A DNA stretch of 26,100 nt from an uncultured bacterium (lineage in GTDB: Bacteria; Cyanobacteriota; Vampirovibrionia; Gastranaerophilales; Gastranaerophilaceae), in assembly GCA_902464375.1 (NCBI GenBank), contig CABQIM010000012.1, positions 1 through 26,100 of the forward strand, given 5' to 3'. Below the pieces are notes generated by a model. That model was not told where the DNA came from. It ran no database searches and saw only the letters and a list, made by a program, of their open reading frames with translations. Shown one piece after another: positions 1-6,893 of this stretch. Positions within the stretch are counted from its first letter, which is position 1. Every line of letters starts with the position of its first letter. The translations under genes and the position numbers were made by a program.

Positions 1-135
1 AATTCAGATTTACTAAATCTTTCTCAAAATTATGGATATGAAAAAATGTTTGTAAGCGCTAATCCAGAGGGTTTTGTTGAAAATTCCGAAATTTTTTATT
101 CTGTAAAAAATAAACCTGAAATAATTTTAAATTAA
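1..135 (+). CDS. C-terminal end of an unknown protein (partial)
   Basis: Frame 1 is open from the first base to a TAA at 133-135, giving 44 residues that end in NKPEIILN. Codon use is AT-rich like the neighbours. The start lies outside the window. I do not recognise the fragment and cannot assign a function. The next gene's promoter-like element begins immediately after the stop. Confidence 0.6.
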   Translation, partial: NSDLLNLSQNYGYEKMFVSANPEGFVENSEIFYSVKNKPEIILN

Positions 136-171
136 ACTAGCAAATTTATTTTTTTCAGGTTTTAGTATAAT
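136..171 (+). promoter_or_regulatory. Promoter of the gene at 209 with ACTAGCAAATT box
   Basis: TATAAT at 166-171 is a perfect -10. No TTGACA-like -35 is present; instead ACTAGCAAATT lies at 136-146. The same box occurs at 9122-9132, again exactly 30 nt before a TATAA-type -10, upstream of another F-motif gene. A second possible -10 (TATTAT, 183-188) lies closer to the gene. Confidence 0.5.
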
Positions 172-208
172 CAAAACTAATGTATTATACTTTAAAAGGA
201 GTGTGTGT

Positions 209-679
209 ATGAATAATACAATCAACAATAACGTTAACTTTACAGCAAATCTTAATACTTGCACTAGAGGCAGCAAGCAAAAATGGAGTAAGATTGCAAC
301 GACATTTGCTGAGAAAACAGCGAGATTTCCAAACGATGATCTTTTAGTAAAAGGTTCTTTCTCTGATGGACTAGAACTCGGTTTAAACAAAGATAACTCT
401 ATTTTAACAACATTAAAACTTTCCAAAGGAACTTCCAAAAAATTATCAAAATTGTCACCAGAATCAATCGCTGATAAAATCAAGACAGTTTTTAATGTTC
501 TAAAACAAGAACAGCGCTCAATTGAAAAAGCAGAAAAATTTGCTAAAGATTTAAAACTTTGCACAAATGACGTTCCTGTAAAAACTCAAAATAAATATTG
601 GCAAGCTGTAAATGGTGCAATTACAAAACAAAAAGAAGCAACCCTTGCAAAAGACTCTATTTTAAAGAATGCTATATAG
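209..679 (+). CDS. Small F-motif protein of unknown function
   Basis: The protein has 156 residues from the ATG at 209, chosen because AAGGAG (196-201) sits 7 nt upstream. A GTG two codons earlier is less well placed. There is no signal peptide or membrane segment. It is rich in Lys, Asn and Thr and probably helical in its second half. The N-terminus carries NNVNFTANL, an (I/V)(N/S)F motif also seen near the N-termini of the proteins at 9185 and 25692. Family and function are not recognised. I infer a lineage-specific protein of Gastranaerophilales type. The gene stands alone, with its own promoter and a terminator shared with convergent tsaD. Confidence 0.75.
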   Translation: MNNTINNNVNFTANLNTCTRGSKQKWSKIATTFAEKTARFPNDDLLVKGSFSDGLELGLNKDNSILTTLKLSKGTSKKLSKLSPESIADKIKTVFNVLKQEQRSIEKAEKFAKDLKLCTNDVPVKTQNKYWQAVNGAITKQKEATLAKDSILKNAI

Positions 680-703
680 CCATACAAATACATCTTTCAA
701 AAC

Positions 704-738
704 AAGAAGCGCATACTATTTTAAGGTATGCGCTTCTT
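704..738. terminator. Bidirectional terminator hairpin between convergent genes
   Basis: AAGAAGCGCATAC (704-716) and GTATGCGCTTCTT (726-738) form a perfect 13-bp stem with a 9-nt loop. It is followed by an AT-rich tract on the plus strand and lies between the stops of the plus gene (679) and minus-strand tsaD (755), so it can serve both. Confidence 0.75.
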
Positions 739-754
739 AATTATTATTTTAATT

Positions 755-1783
755 TTATGCTCTTGAAAAAACTTCTACATCTATATTATCAAACGTATTA
801 TTAAAGAAATACGCAGATGATGCGACCATAGAAGCATTATCCGTACAATATTTCATAATTGGAGCATAAACATCATAACCTTCGTCTTTCAAGCTGAATA
901 TTTTTTTACGAATTTCTGAATTTGCAGCAACTCCACCAGCTAAAATAACTTGTTTGTATCCGGTTTCTTCCAATGCGTGTTTTACTTTTTTAAACAGAGT
1001 TGACGAAACACACTCTTGAAAACTAGCACATATATCATTAACAGGCATTTCTTGACCATCAAAACTTTTAACAAGTCTTAATACTGCAGTTTTAAGTCCG
1101 CTAAAGCTAAAGTCATATCCACCGACTCTTGCTTCAGGAAGTTTAAATGCGTGAGGATTCCCTTCTTGAGCCAACTTGTCAAGTTTTGGTCCTCCTGGAT
1201 AAGGCAAACCTATTAAACGTGCAACTTTGTCATATGCTTCGCCCACAGCATCATCAATAGTTTCGCCGATGATTTCCATATCAGAATATGAACTTACTTT
1301 AATAATCTGAGTATGTCCACCACTTACTAAAAGTGCAATAAATGGCGGTTTCAATTCTGTATCAATAAAATTAGCTGCCAAATGCGCATTCAGGTGATTT
1401 ACACCAATAAAAGGCTTATCATAGGCTAAAGCCAAAGTTTTTGCTGCATTTAAGCCAACTAACAAACATCCGACAAGCCCAGGACCTACTGTTCCGGCAA
1501 AAGCAGTTATATCTTCGCCCTTTAAACCGGCTTGTTTAAATGCCTCATCTATAACAACATTAATTGCTTCCAAGTGTTCACGAGCTGCAATTTCAGGAAT
1601 AACTCCGCCAAATTCTTCATGAATTTTAATTTGAGAAGCTACGACATTGGCTAAAACTTCTCGACCACCTTTTACAATAGCACAAGCTGTTTCGTCACAA
1701 CTTGACTCAATTGCCATAATTACTGAATTTTCATCTAATGTAACAGGTTTGTTACTGAATAATGTATTTTTTATTTTGTTCAT
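755..1783 (-). CDS. tsaD: tRNA N6-adenosine threonylcarbamoyltransferase TsaD
   Basis: TsaD (Kae1/Gcp family) transfers the threonylcarbamoyl group to A37 of ANN-decoding tRNAs in the cytoplasm, with TsaB and TsaE. The 342-residue length is normal. Visible family motifs are SCDET (28-32), the metal-binding HxxxH (NHLNAH, H130 and H134), SGGHT (154-158), SFSGLKTA, GGVAANS and the late CTDNAS with the third metal ligand Asp (about D315). The ATG at 1783 was chosen over a TTG six codons upstream. The ATG lies just 6 nt after a TATAAT and has no Shine-Dalgarno sequence, so a leaderless transcript is likely. It is divergent from obg. tsaB and tsaE are not in the window. Confidence 0.97.
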   Translation of the reverse strand: MNKIKNTLFSNKPVTLDENSVIMAIESSCDETACAIVKGGREVLANVVASQIKIHEEFGGVIPEIAAREHLEAINVVIDEAFKQAGLKGEDITAFAGTVGPGLVGCLLVGLNAAKTLALAYDKPFIGVNHLNAHLAANFIDTELKPPFIALLVSGGHTQIIKVSSYSDMEIIGETIDDAVGEAYDKVARLIGLPYPGGPKLDKLAQEGNPHAFKLPEARVGGYDFSFSGLKTAVLRLVKSFDGQEMPVNDICASFQECVSSTLFKKVKHALEETGYKQVILAGGVAANSEIRKKIFSLKDEGYDVYAPIMKYCTDNASMVASSAYFFNNTFDNIDVEVFSRA

Positions 1784-1789
1784 AGTAGC

Positions 1790-1817
1790 ATTATAGTACA
1801 AATGAATAATAAGTAAA
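1790..1817 (-). promoter_or_regulatory. tsaD promoter (probably leaderless)
   Basis: On the minus strand, TTTACT (1817-1812), a 16-nt spacer and TATAAT (1795-1790) precede the ATG at 1783 by 6 nt. Transcription would start at or within a base or two of the ATG. Confidence 0.65.
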
Positions 1818-1829
1818 CAAATTTAAGCA

Positions 1830-1950
1830 CCTTCCCTTGTTAGGGAAGGGTAGGGATGGGTATCAATTCCGATAGAAACTATACCCCTCCCGCATCTGTA
1901 AGGTTCAAACTAGTTTCACCAACAGCTGCGACCTCCCTAACAAGTGAGGC
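1830..1950. repeat. GC-rich folded repeat element in the tsaD-obg intergenic region
   Basis: This block of about 120 bp is far more GC-rich than its surroundings. The left end is a perfect hairpin, CCTTCCC (1830-1836) with GGGAAGG (1843-1849). CTTGTTAGGG (1836-1845) is repeated inverted as CCCTAACAAG (1934-1943), giving terminal inverted repeats. Inside, GGGATGGGTAT pairs imperfectly with ATACCCCTCCC. It belongs to the same loose class of CCTCCC/GGGAGG repeats as 4677-4721 and 16790-17041. It has no coding capacity and looks like a non-autonomous dispersed repeat. Its right end lies about 30 nt before the obg start. Confidence 0.65.
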
Positions 1951-1980
1951 ATCAAAATTACAAATCAAAGTAGGTAAAAG

Positions 1981-3279
1981 ATGAAATTTTTAGATAAAGC
2001 AAAAATAAGAGTAATATCAGGTCATGGCGGTAACGGAATGGTTGCTTGGCGTCGAGAAAAATATGTTGATAAGGGCGGACCTGCCGGTGGTGACGGTGGA
2101 CGTGGCGGTGATATTTATTTTGTTGCAGACGAAAATATGTCTACTCTTTTAGATTTCAAAATTAAATCAGTTTTCAAAGCACCTTCCGGAGAAAATGGCG
2201 GTATTAAAGGTATGCACGGTGCTTGTGCAAAAGATTTGTACTTAAAAGTTCCAATGGGAACAATTGTTAGAGATACAAAAACCGGCAAGATAATTGCAGA
2301 TTTAACAGAAAACGAACAACAAGTACTTATCGCAAAAGGCGGACGCGGTGGTCGTGGCAATGCAAGATTTGCAACTGCTCAAAAACGAGCTCCGCAATTT
2401 TGTGAACCTGGGGAACCTGGAATCGAAAGAGTCTTAGAACTAGAACTTAAACTAATTGCTGATATTGGACTTTTAGGTATGCCAAATGCCGGAAAATCAA
2501 CTTTCATAAGTGCAGTAAGTTCAGCAAGACCAAAGATTGCGGATTATCCGTTTACAACACTAGTTCCAAACTTAGGTGTAGTAAAAAAGGCTGATGGCGG
2601 TTCTTATGTTATAGCTGATATTCCAGGGCTTATTGAAGGCGCTTCAGAAGGTGTTGGTTTAGGGCACGAATTTCTACGTCACGTAGAGCGTTGCAGATTC
2701 TTAATCCACATAGTTGATGTGACAGCAGAAAATCCTGTTGAAAATTATAAAATTATCAATAATGAACTAAAGAAACATTCAGAGGGATTGGGTAATCTTT
2801 ATCAAATACTTGTTTTGAATAAAATTGATTCTATTTTAGAAGAAGATTTGGAAAATTTAAAAGCAGAATTCAAGGCTTTAGCAAAAGATATTTTCTGTAT
2901 TTCAGCCGTTACGAAACAAGGTGTGGACGAACTGTTGTACTTTGTATCCAAAAAGGTTGATGAAATTCCTAAACCGGAATTCGACATTGATATAGAAGAA
3001 GACTTAGGAGCGTTTGATAATGACGACAGCGCTTTTGAAGTTAACAAAGTCGCAAAAGATGTTTACATAATATCAGGCGGAAAGATTAACAGACTTGCAA
3101 AAGTTACAGATGCAAGAAATACAGAGCAAGTTGTAAGACTTCAAAATATAATGAAGGGAATGGGAGTTTTTGAAAAACTTCATGAATATGGACTCAAAAA
3201 TGGTGATACCGTTATCTTAGGTCATTTAGAACTCGGATATTATGATGATGAAATTTGGGGCGAAGGGAGCAAAATTTAA
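1981..3279 (+). CDS. obg: GTPase Obg/CgtA
   Basis: This is the conserved Obg GTPase (432 residues), which binds the 50S ribosomal subunit and acts in ribosome assembly and stress signalling. The glycine-rich Obg fold covers residues 1-157. The G domain carries GMPNAGKST (166-174), YPFTTL (189-194), DIPG (213-216), NKID (280-283) and SAVT (308-311). Residues from about 345 to 425 form the C-terminal OCT domain, so it is full length. The ATG start matches the usual MKFLDKAKI opening; upstream there is only a weak AGTAGG Shine-Dalgarno sequence. No clear promoter was found; the folded repeat lies directly upstream. A lipoprotein gene (33-nt gap) and tadA follow and may be co-transcribed. Confidence 0.98.
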   Translation: MKFLDKAKIRVISGHGGNGMVAWRREKYVDKGGPAGGDGGRGGDIYFVADENMSTLLDFKIKSVFKAPSGENGGIKGMHGACAKDLYLKVPMGTIVRDTKTGKIIADLTENEQQVLIAKGGRGGRGNARFATAQKRAPQFCEPGEPGIERVLELELKLIADIGLLGMPNAGKSTFISAVSSARPKIADYPFTTLVPNLGVVKKADGGSYVIADIPGLIEGASEGVGLGHEFLRHVERCRFLIHIVDVTAENPVENYKIINNELKKHSEGLGNLYQILVLNKIDSILEEDLENLKAEFKALAKDIFCISAVTKQGVDELLYFVSKKVDEIPKPEFDIDIEEDLGAFDNDDSAFEVNKVAKDVYIISGGKINRLAKVTDARNTEQVVRLQNIMKGMGVFEKLHEYGLKNGDTVILGHLELGYYDDEIWGEGSKI

Positions 3280-3312
3280 AATAAAACACATACAAAAAAG
3301 GAGTTAATTATA

Positions 3313-3765
3313 ATGAAAGTATTGTTGAAATCATTTATACCTGTTATTGCAGCAGGAAGCTTAATTACTTCATCTTGTAAACCACAATCAAACACAAATT
3401 CTATACAAACTGCAACTGAAAACTGTTTAAAACAAGCCGATTTGGACTCAGCTGCTTATAGAAATATTTTTAATTCAACAATCGCAGCAAAAGATTCTGA
3501 TAAGATTGAACAATTCAACAGAGTAGCTGCTGATATGAAATCTACTTTTAACGAAATTGATAGAATTTTAACTGATGAAGGAATTTCTTCTAAAGAATAT
3601 AAAATGGAAAACTTTAAATTAGCTAATGATGTTGATACGAGTCGTGTTTATCAACATTTTGCAGATAGTTGGATGTACAAAAATTTCTTCAAAAAGATAG
3701 GAATTTTAACAGAAGATGTTGCAAAACAGTGTGATGAAGCTGCAAACAAAACAAGACCACAATAA
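3313..3765 (+). CDS. Putative small lipoprotein
   Basis: The protein has 150 residues and starts at an ATG with a good AAAAAGGAG (3295-3303). The N-terminus MKVLLKSFIPVIAAGSLITSSC has a Lys, a hydrophobic stretch and a Cys at position 22, consistent with a signal peptidase II site, although the residue three before Cys is Thr, which is not ideal. The mature part is charged and helical with no recognised domain. It lies between obg and tadA in the same direction. The lipoprotein call is inference; function is unknown. Confidence 0.7.
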   Translation: MKVLLKSFIPVIAAGSLITSSCKPQSNTNSIQTATENCLKQADLDSAAYRNIFNSTIAAKDSDKIEQFNRVAADMKSTFNEIDRILTDEGISSKEYKMENFKLANDVDTSRVYQHFADSWMYKNFFKKIGILTEDVAKQCDEAANKTRPQ

Positions 3766-3768
3766 TTA

Positions 3769-4191
3769 ATGAATAATGCAATAGAACAAGCAAGACTTTG
3801 TAAAATTGATGTGCCGGTTGGGTGTGTCATAAAAAAAGATGGAATTATTATTGCTTTCGCTCATAATATGCGTGAAGAGAAGCAAGATATAACAGCTCAT
3901 GCAGAAATTTTGGCTATAAAACAAGCTCAAAAAAGATTAAGCACATCAAGATTAAAAGGATGTGAATTATATGTTACTTTAGAACCTTGTCCAATGTGTA
4001 CTTGGGCAATTTTGCAAAGCGGAATTGATACAGTTTACTTTGGCTCATACAATTCTCAATACGGAGCAATGCTTTCAAATACAGAACTTGTGAAATTGTC
4101 ACATTCTAAAATAAAAATTTATGGCGGAATTGAGGAGAAAACTTGTGATAAAATATTGAATGAGTTTTTTGAAAAAATAAGACAAAGATAA
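3769..4191 (+). CDS. tadA: tRNA-specific adenosine deaminase TadA
   Basis: TadA deaminates the wobble adenosine (A34) of tRNA-Arg(ACG) to inosine. The 140-residue cytidine-deaminase fold shows PVG (16-18), the HAE zinc/catalytic motif (H44, E46) and PCPMC (73-77) with the two zinc cysteines. The ATG at 3769 is the only possible start: an in-frame TAA, the lipoprotein's own stop at 3763-3765, lies one codon before it. There is no Shine-Dalgarno sequence, so translation probably depends on coupling to the upstream gene. Compared with E. coli TadA about ten N-terminal residues are missing, but the core is complete. Another nucleoside deaminase is possible but less likely. Confidence 0.88.
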   Translation: MNNAIEQARLCKIDVPVGCVIKKDGIIIAFAHNMREEKQDITAHAEILAIKQAQKRLSTSRLKGCELYVTLEPCPMCTWAILQSGIDTVYFGSYNSQYGAMLSNTELVKLSHSKIKIYGGIEEKTCDKILNEFFEKIRQR

Positions 4192-4205
4192 AAATAAAAT
4201 TGTAG

Positions 4206-4236
4206 GTCGTGTTCAACAATTGACATTGAACACGAC
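4206..4236. repeat. 11-bp inverted repeat around the -35 box
   Basis: GTCGTGTTCAA (4206-4216) and TTGAACACGAC (4226-4236) are perfect inverted arms around a 9-nt loop that contains the TTGACA -35 (4220-4225). No T-tract follows on the plus strand, so it is not a convincing terminator for tadA. It could be an operator or a dispersed hairpin repeat; it begins with TGTAGGTC like the hairpin at 14704. Confidence 0.6.
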
Positions 4237-4249
4237 AAAACAATATAAT
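4220..4249 (+). promoter_or_regulatory. Consensus sigma-70 promoter of the 4296 operon
   Basis: A perfect TTGACA (4220-4225), an 18-nt spacer and a perfect TATAAT (4244-4249). Transcription would start near 4256-4257, about 40 nt before the ATG at 4296. Confidence 0.85.
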
Positions 4250-4260
4250 AGATTTAGTAA

Positions 4261-4279
4261 GTTGAGTTTTTAACTCAAC
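4261..4279 (+). other. 5'-UTR hairpin
   Basis: GTTGAGTT (4261-4268) and AACTCAAC (4272-4279) form an 8-bp stem with a 3-nt loop, right at the predicted 5' end of the transcript. It may stabilise the mRNA. No strong Shine-Dalgarno sequence lies between it and the ATG at 4296. Confidence 0.5.
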
Positions 4280-4295
4280 AATAATAAAATAAAGT

Positions 4296-5111
4296 ATGAT
4301 AACAAAGATTGAACTAGATAGACTAGTAGAAAAATATGAAACGGTTGAATTTATAAAAGATGACCCGATTCAATTCCCGCATAGGTTCAAAAATAAAGAT
4401 GATATTGAACTGGCAGGATTTATTGCATCATTGTTTGCTTATGGCAACCGTAAATTATTTATCGCAAAATTAAATGATTTATTTAATCGTGCTGATAATG
4501 ACATTGCAAATTATGTAAGAAATGGTGATTTTAAAAATCTTAAAGGATTAGAATATCGTTTTTCTAAAGATTACGATATTATTCCGATTTTTGAGATTTT
4601 AAATAAATTGTATTCAGAAAGCCAAGGACTGGAAGAATTGTTTGAATATGGCTGGAAGAGCGTTCAAGAAGAACAGACCAGCCCCCTCCCTAGCCCTCCC
4701 CCGAGGAGAGGGAACGTGCCCCTTGATTATCTAAAGTTTTTTCAAGCAGTCGTTGATTATTTTTATTCTCGAGCACCCAAAACAGTTGGACAAGGTTTTT
4801 ACCATATGATACCAAATCCTCATAACGGCGGAGCTATGAAACGCATGAATATGTTTTTACGTTGGATGATTAGAAAACCTCCGGTAGATTTAGGAGTGTG
4901 GGATTTTATGCAGCCAAAAAACTTATTGATTCCACTTGATGTACATGTTGCAAGAATTTCCAGAAAAATGGAATTGTTAAAAAGAAAAAGCAATGATTTT
5001 AAGGCTGTAATTGAGCTCACAGAGAAACTTCGAGAATTTTCACCGAATGATCCGGCAAAATATGATTTCGCAATGTTTGCTTTTGGTGTAGAATTAAATC
5101 AAGATAAATAG
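4296..5111 (+). CDS. TIGR02757 family (DUF2400) protein
   Basis: The protein has 271 residues. The N-terminal DPIQFPHRFKNKDDIELAGF and the C-terminal segments VWDFMQPKNLLIPLDVHVAR and DPAKYDFAMFAFGV match my recollection of the TIGR02757 signature. The PLDVHVAR segment resembles the region around the catalytic Asp of HhH-GPD DNA glycosylases; that link is inference, and the family's biochemical role is not established to my knowledge. Residues 128-142 (TSPLPSPPPRRGNVP) do not look like family sequence and come from a GC-rich repeat inserted in frame. First gene of an operon with a TPR protein (21-nt gap) and pheA. Confidence 0.88.
   Translation: MITKIELDRLVEKYETVEFIKDDPIQFPHRFKNKDDIELAGFIASLFAYGNRKLFIAKLNDLFNRADNDIANYVRNGDFKNLKGLEYRFSKDYDIIPIFEILNKLYSESQGLEELFEYGWKSVQEEQTSPLPSPPPRRGNVPLDYLKFFQAVVDYFYSRAPKTVGQGFYHMIPNPHNGGAMKRMNMFLRWMIRKPPVDLGVWDFMQPKNLLIPLDVHVARISRKMELLKRKSNDFKAVIELTEKLREFSPNDPAKYDFAMFAFGVELNQDK
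4677..4721. repeat. GC-rich repeat inserted in frame in the DUF2400 gene
   Basis: This 45-nt stretch of C- and G-runs (CCCCCTCCCTAGCCC, GAGGAGAGGG) sits inside an otherwise AT-rich gene and encodes a Pro/Arg-rich linker, PLPSPPPRRG. Composition and motif match the CCTCCC/GGGAGG class of repeats found between genes elsewhere in the window (1830-1950, 16790-17041). The reading frame is preserved. Confidence 0.7.
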
Positions 5112-5132
5112 ATAGATATTAGGAGCAGAAGT

Positions 5133-5843
5133 ATGAATAATAGTTTGGACGTTAACTCTAAAAAGTTTTTGATTATCTTAGTTATTATGATGTTAGTATT
5201 TGTACTACTAATAATCAAAGCCTTCGATATAATGGGAAAAGCCAGCGAAGAACCACTAAAACCACAAGTTAATATGTCAGAAGTTGGCGAACTCGGAAGT
5301 GATAATCAAACTGAACAAGAACAATCAGATGAAAATAACACTGCAAACAAAGAAGTCGATGTAGAACATCACGTATCTTTTGTAGAAGAACAACCTAGAG
5401 TATCACAACCTGCTGAAACTTCTAAAAATCCGCAAATGATTACAGAACCATTAGCACCTATTAACGAAAATGGTAATGTTGTAGAAGAAAACAAAGCTCC
5501 ATCTTTAACCAAAGCACAAGAAACAGAATTGATGTTTCTTGACGCACAAAATTATAAAGATGAAAAACAATATGTAAAAGCATTAGAAGAATATAAGGCT
5601 ATTTTGGAAAAGAATATAAGTAACGAAACAAATGCAAGATGCTATGAAGAAATGGCTGGTATTTACGGTATTGTAAAACGTTACGGCACAGCATTATCAT
5701 ACGCGCAAAAAGCTTACAGCATCGCTCCTACATCATCTAGAGAGTTATTAATTGCAAGATTATATTACAAAACTGGCGATACCGATAAGGCTATAAAAAA
5801 AATAAATAACGTTCTTCAAAGAGATTTTTCTATTGATAACTAG
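5133..5843 (+). CDS. Membrane-anchored TPR protein
   Basis: The 236-residue protein starts at an ATG 7 nt after AGGAG (5121-5125). One membrane segment covers residues about 12-30 and lacks a clear cleavage site, so it is likely an anchor. An acidic, Gln/Asn/Pro-rich linker (about 40-125) follows. The C-terminal ~105 residues contain about three TPR units (for example KQYVKALEEYKAILE, YGTALSYAQKAYSIAP, GDTDKAIKKINNVL). It is probably a scaffold for protein interactions; the partner is unknown. It lies between the DUF2400 gene and pheA, with short gaps on both sides suggesting one mRNA. Confidence 0.82.
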   Translation: MNNSLDVNSKKFLIILVIMMLVFVLLIIKAFDIMGKASEEPLKPQVNMSEVGELGSDNQTEQEQSDENNTANKEVDVEHHVSFVEEQPRVSQPAETSKNPQMITEPLAPINENGNVVEENKAPSLTKAQETELMFLDAQNYKDEKQYVKALEEYKAILEKNISNETNARCYEEMAGIYGIVKRYGTALSYAQKAYSIAPTSSRELLIARLYYKTGDTDKAIKKINNVLQRDFSIDN

Positions 5844-5865
5844 TATAAATAGATGGCAGGTAAAA

Positions 5866-6735
5866 ATGATTCCGGAAAGATTAGACACTTCAAAAATTCG
5901 TAAATTATTATTTCTTGGACCTCGCGGTTCTTATAGCGATTTTGCAAAAAACAAATTTATTGACGCATTTAACTTAAACTGCGTTAGCACAAATTTGAAG
6001 TCAATTTCCGGCATTATAAAAGCCCTAAAAGATGAAAATAATGAAGATATGGCTGCTGTTATACCTATCGAAAATTCAATAGAAGGTATTGTGCGTGAAA
6101 CTTTGGATAATTTGTCTTCGCTAAAAAAAGAAGGCTTTAAAATTCTTGCAGAAACAACCTTGAATGTTGAACACGCACTCATTGGCTTTTGTGACAAAAA
6201 ATCAGAAATCAAAGTTGTACGTTCACATCCACAGGCTCTTGCACAATGCAAACGATACTTGCAAGCGAACTTTGCAGACTCTCTTATAGAAGAGGCAACC
6301 CTTTCTACCTCTGCAGCTATTCGTTCTTTATCCAAAGAAGAACCTTCTATTGCTGCAATCGGTAGTGTAGAATGTGCAAGAATGTATGATATTCCTGTTG
6401 TAGAAGAAAAAATTAATGATGAAGAAAATAATCAGACCCGATTTATTTTTCTTGGTAAATTTTTAGCTCCGCAAACCGGCAACGATAAAACAAGTATTAC
6501 GTTTTCTACTGAAAATAAGGCCGGAGCATTGAGTAAAATTTTGACAATTCTGGAAGAAAATAATATCAATATGTCTTATATTGATTCTCGACCATCAAAA
6601 AAAGAATTGGGCGAATATGTTTTCTATATTGACTTTGAAGGTCATATCAATGACGAAAAGATTCAAAAAGCATTTGATAAAATAAAACCACTTGTAAAAA
6701 TGTTTTATGTAATCGGTTCGTATCATACGATTTAA
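5866..6735 (+). CDS. pheA: Prephenate dehydratase PheA
   Basis: This enzyme converts prephenate to phenylpyruvate in phenylalanine synthesis. The 289-residue monofunctional form has the catalytic PDT domain with GPRGSYS (18-24), PIENSIEG, HPQALAQC and NNQTRF (the Thr is catalytic in the family). It is followed by an ACT domain from about 207 with AGAL and DSRP, variants of the GALV and ESRP Phe-binding motifs, so feedback inhibition by phenylalanine is expected. There is no fused chorismate mutase. The ATG at 5866 was chosen because AGG (5858-5860) lies just upstream; a TTG at 5833 would overlap the TPR gene. Third gene of the 4296 operon. Confidence 0.95.
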   Translation: MIPERLDTSKIRKLLFLGPRGSYSDFAKNKFIDAFNLNCVSTNLKSISGIIKALKDENNEDMAAVIPIENSIEGIVRETLDNLSSLKKEGFKILAETTLNVEHALIGFCDKKSEIKVVRSHPQALAQCKRYLQANFADSLIEEATLSTSAAIRSLSKEEPSIAAIGSVECARMYDIPVVEEKINDEENNQTRFIFLGKFLAPQTGNDKTSITFSTENKAGALSKILTILEENNINMSYIDSRPSKKELGEYVFYIDFEGHINDEKIQKAFDKIKPLVKMFYVIGSYHTI

Positions 6736-6794
6736 AAAAATTTTAATTTCTTAAAGCCGATATTTTTCCACCAATATTTACTCATTTCCCCCTT

Positions 6795-6823
6795 TTGCGT
6801 AAAATTCATGTTTATACTATAAT
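6795..6823 (+). promoter_or_regulatory. pnp promoter
   Basis: TTGCGT (6795-6800), a 17-nt spacer and TATAAT (6818-6823, within ACTATAAT) precede pnp with a leader of about 65 nt. The leader contains a weak hairpin CCGGC...GTCGG, which could relate to PNPase autoregulation, but the evidence is slight. Confidence 0.6.
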
Positions 6824-6893
6824 TAGACTGAGAAATTTTAGTATAACCAAATGGAAGCATCCGGCTTTCGAGTAGTCGGAGAAAGAAGGAAAA

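Noticed and set aside
127..564. 145-codon minus-strand frame over the gene at 209
   Set aside because: Antisense to a plus gene that has a promoter, Shine-Dalgarno sequence and terminator; hydrophobic composition is the usual result of reading Lys-rich genes backward.
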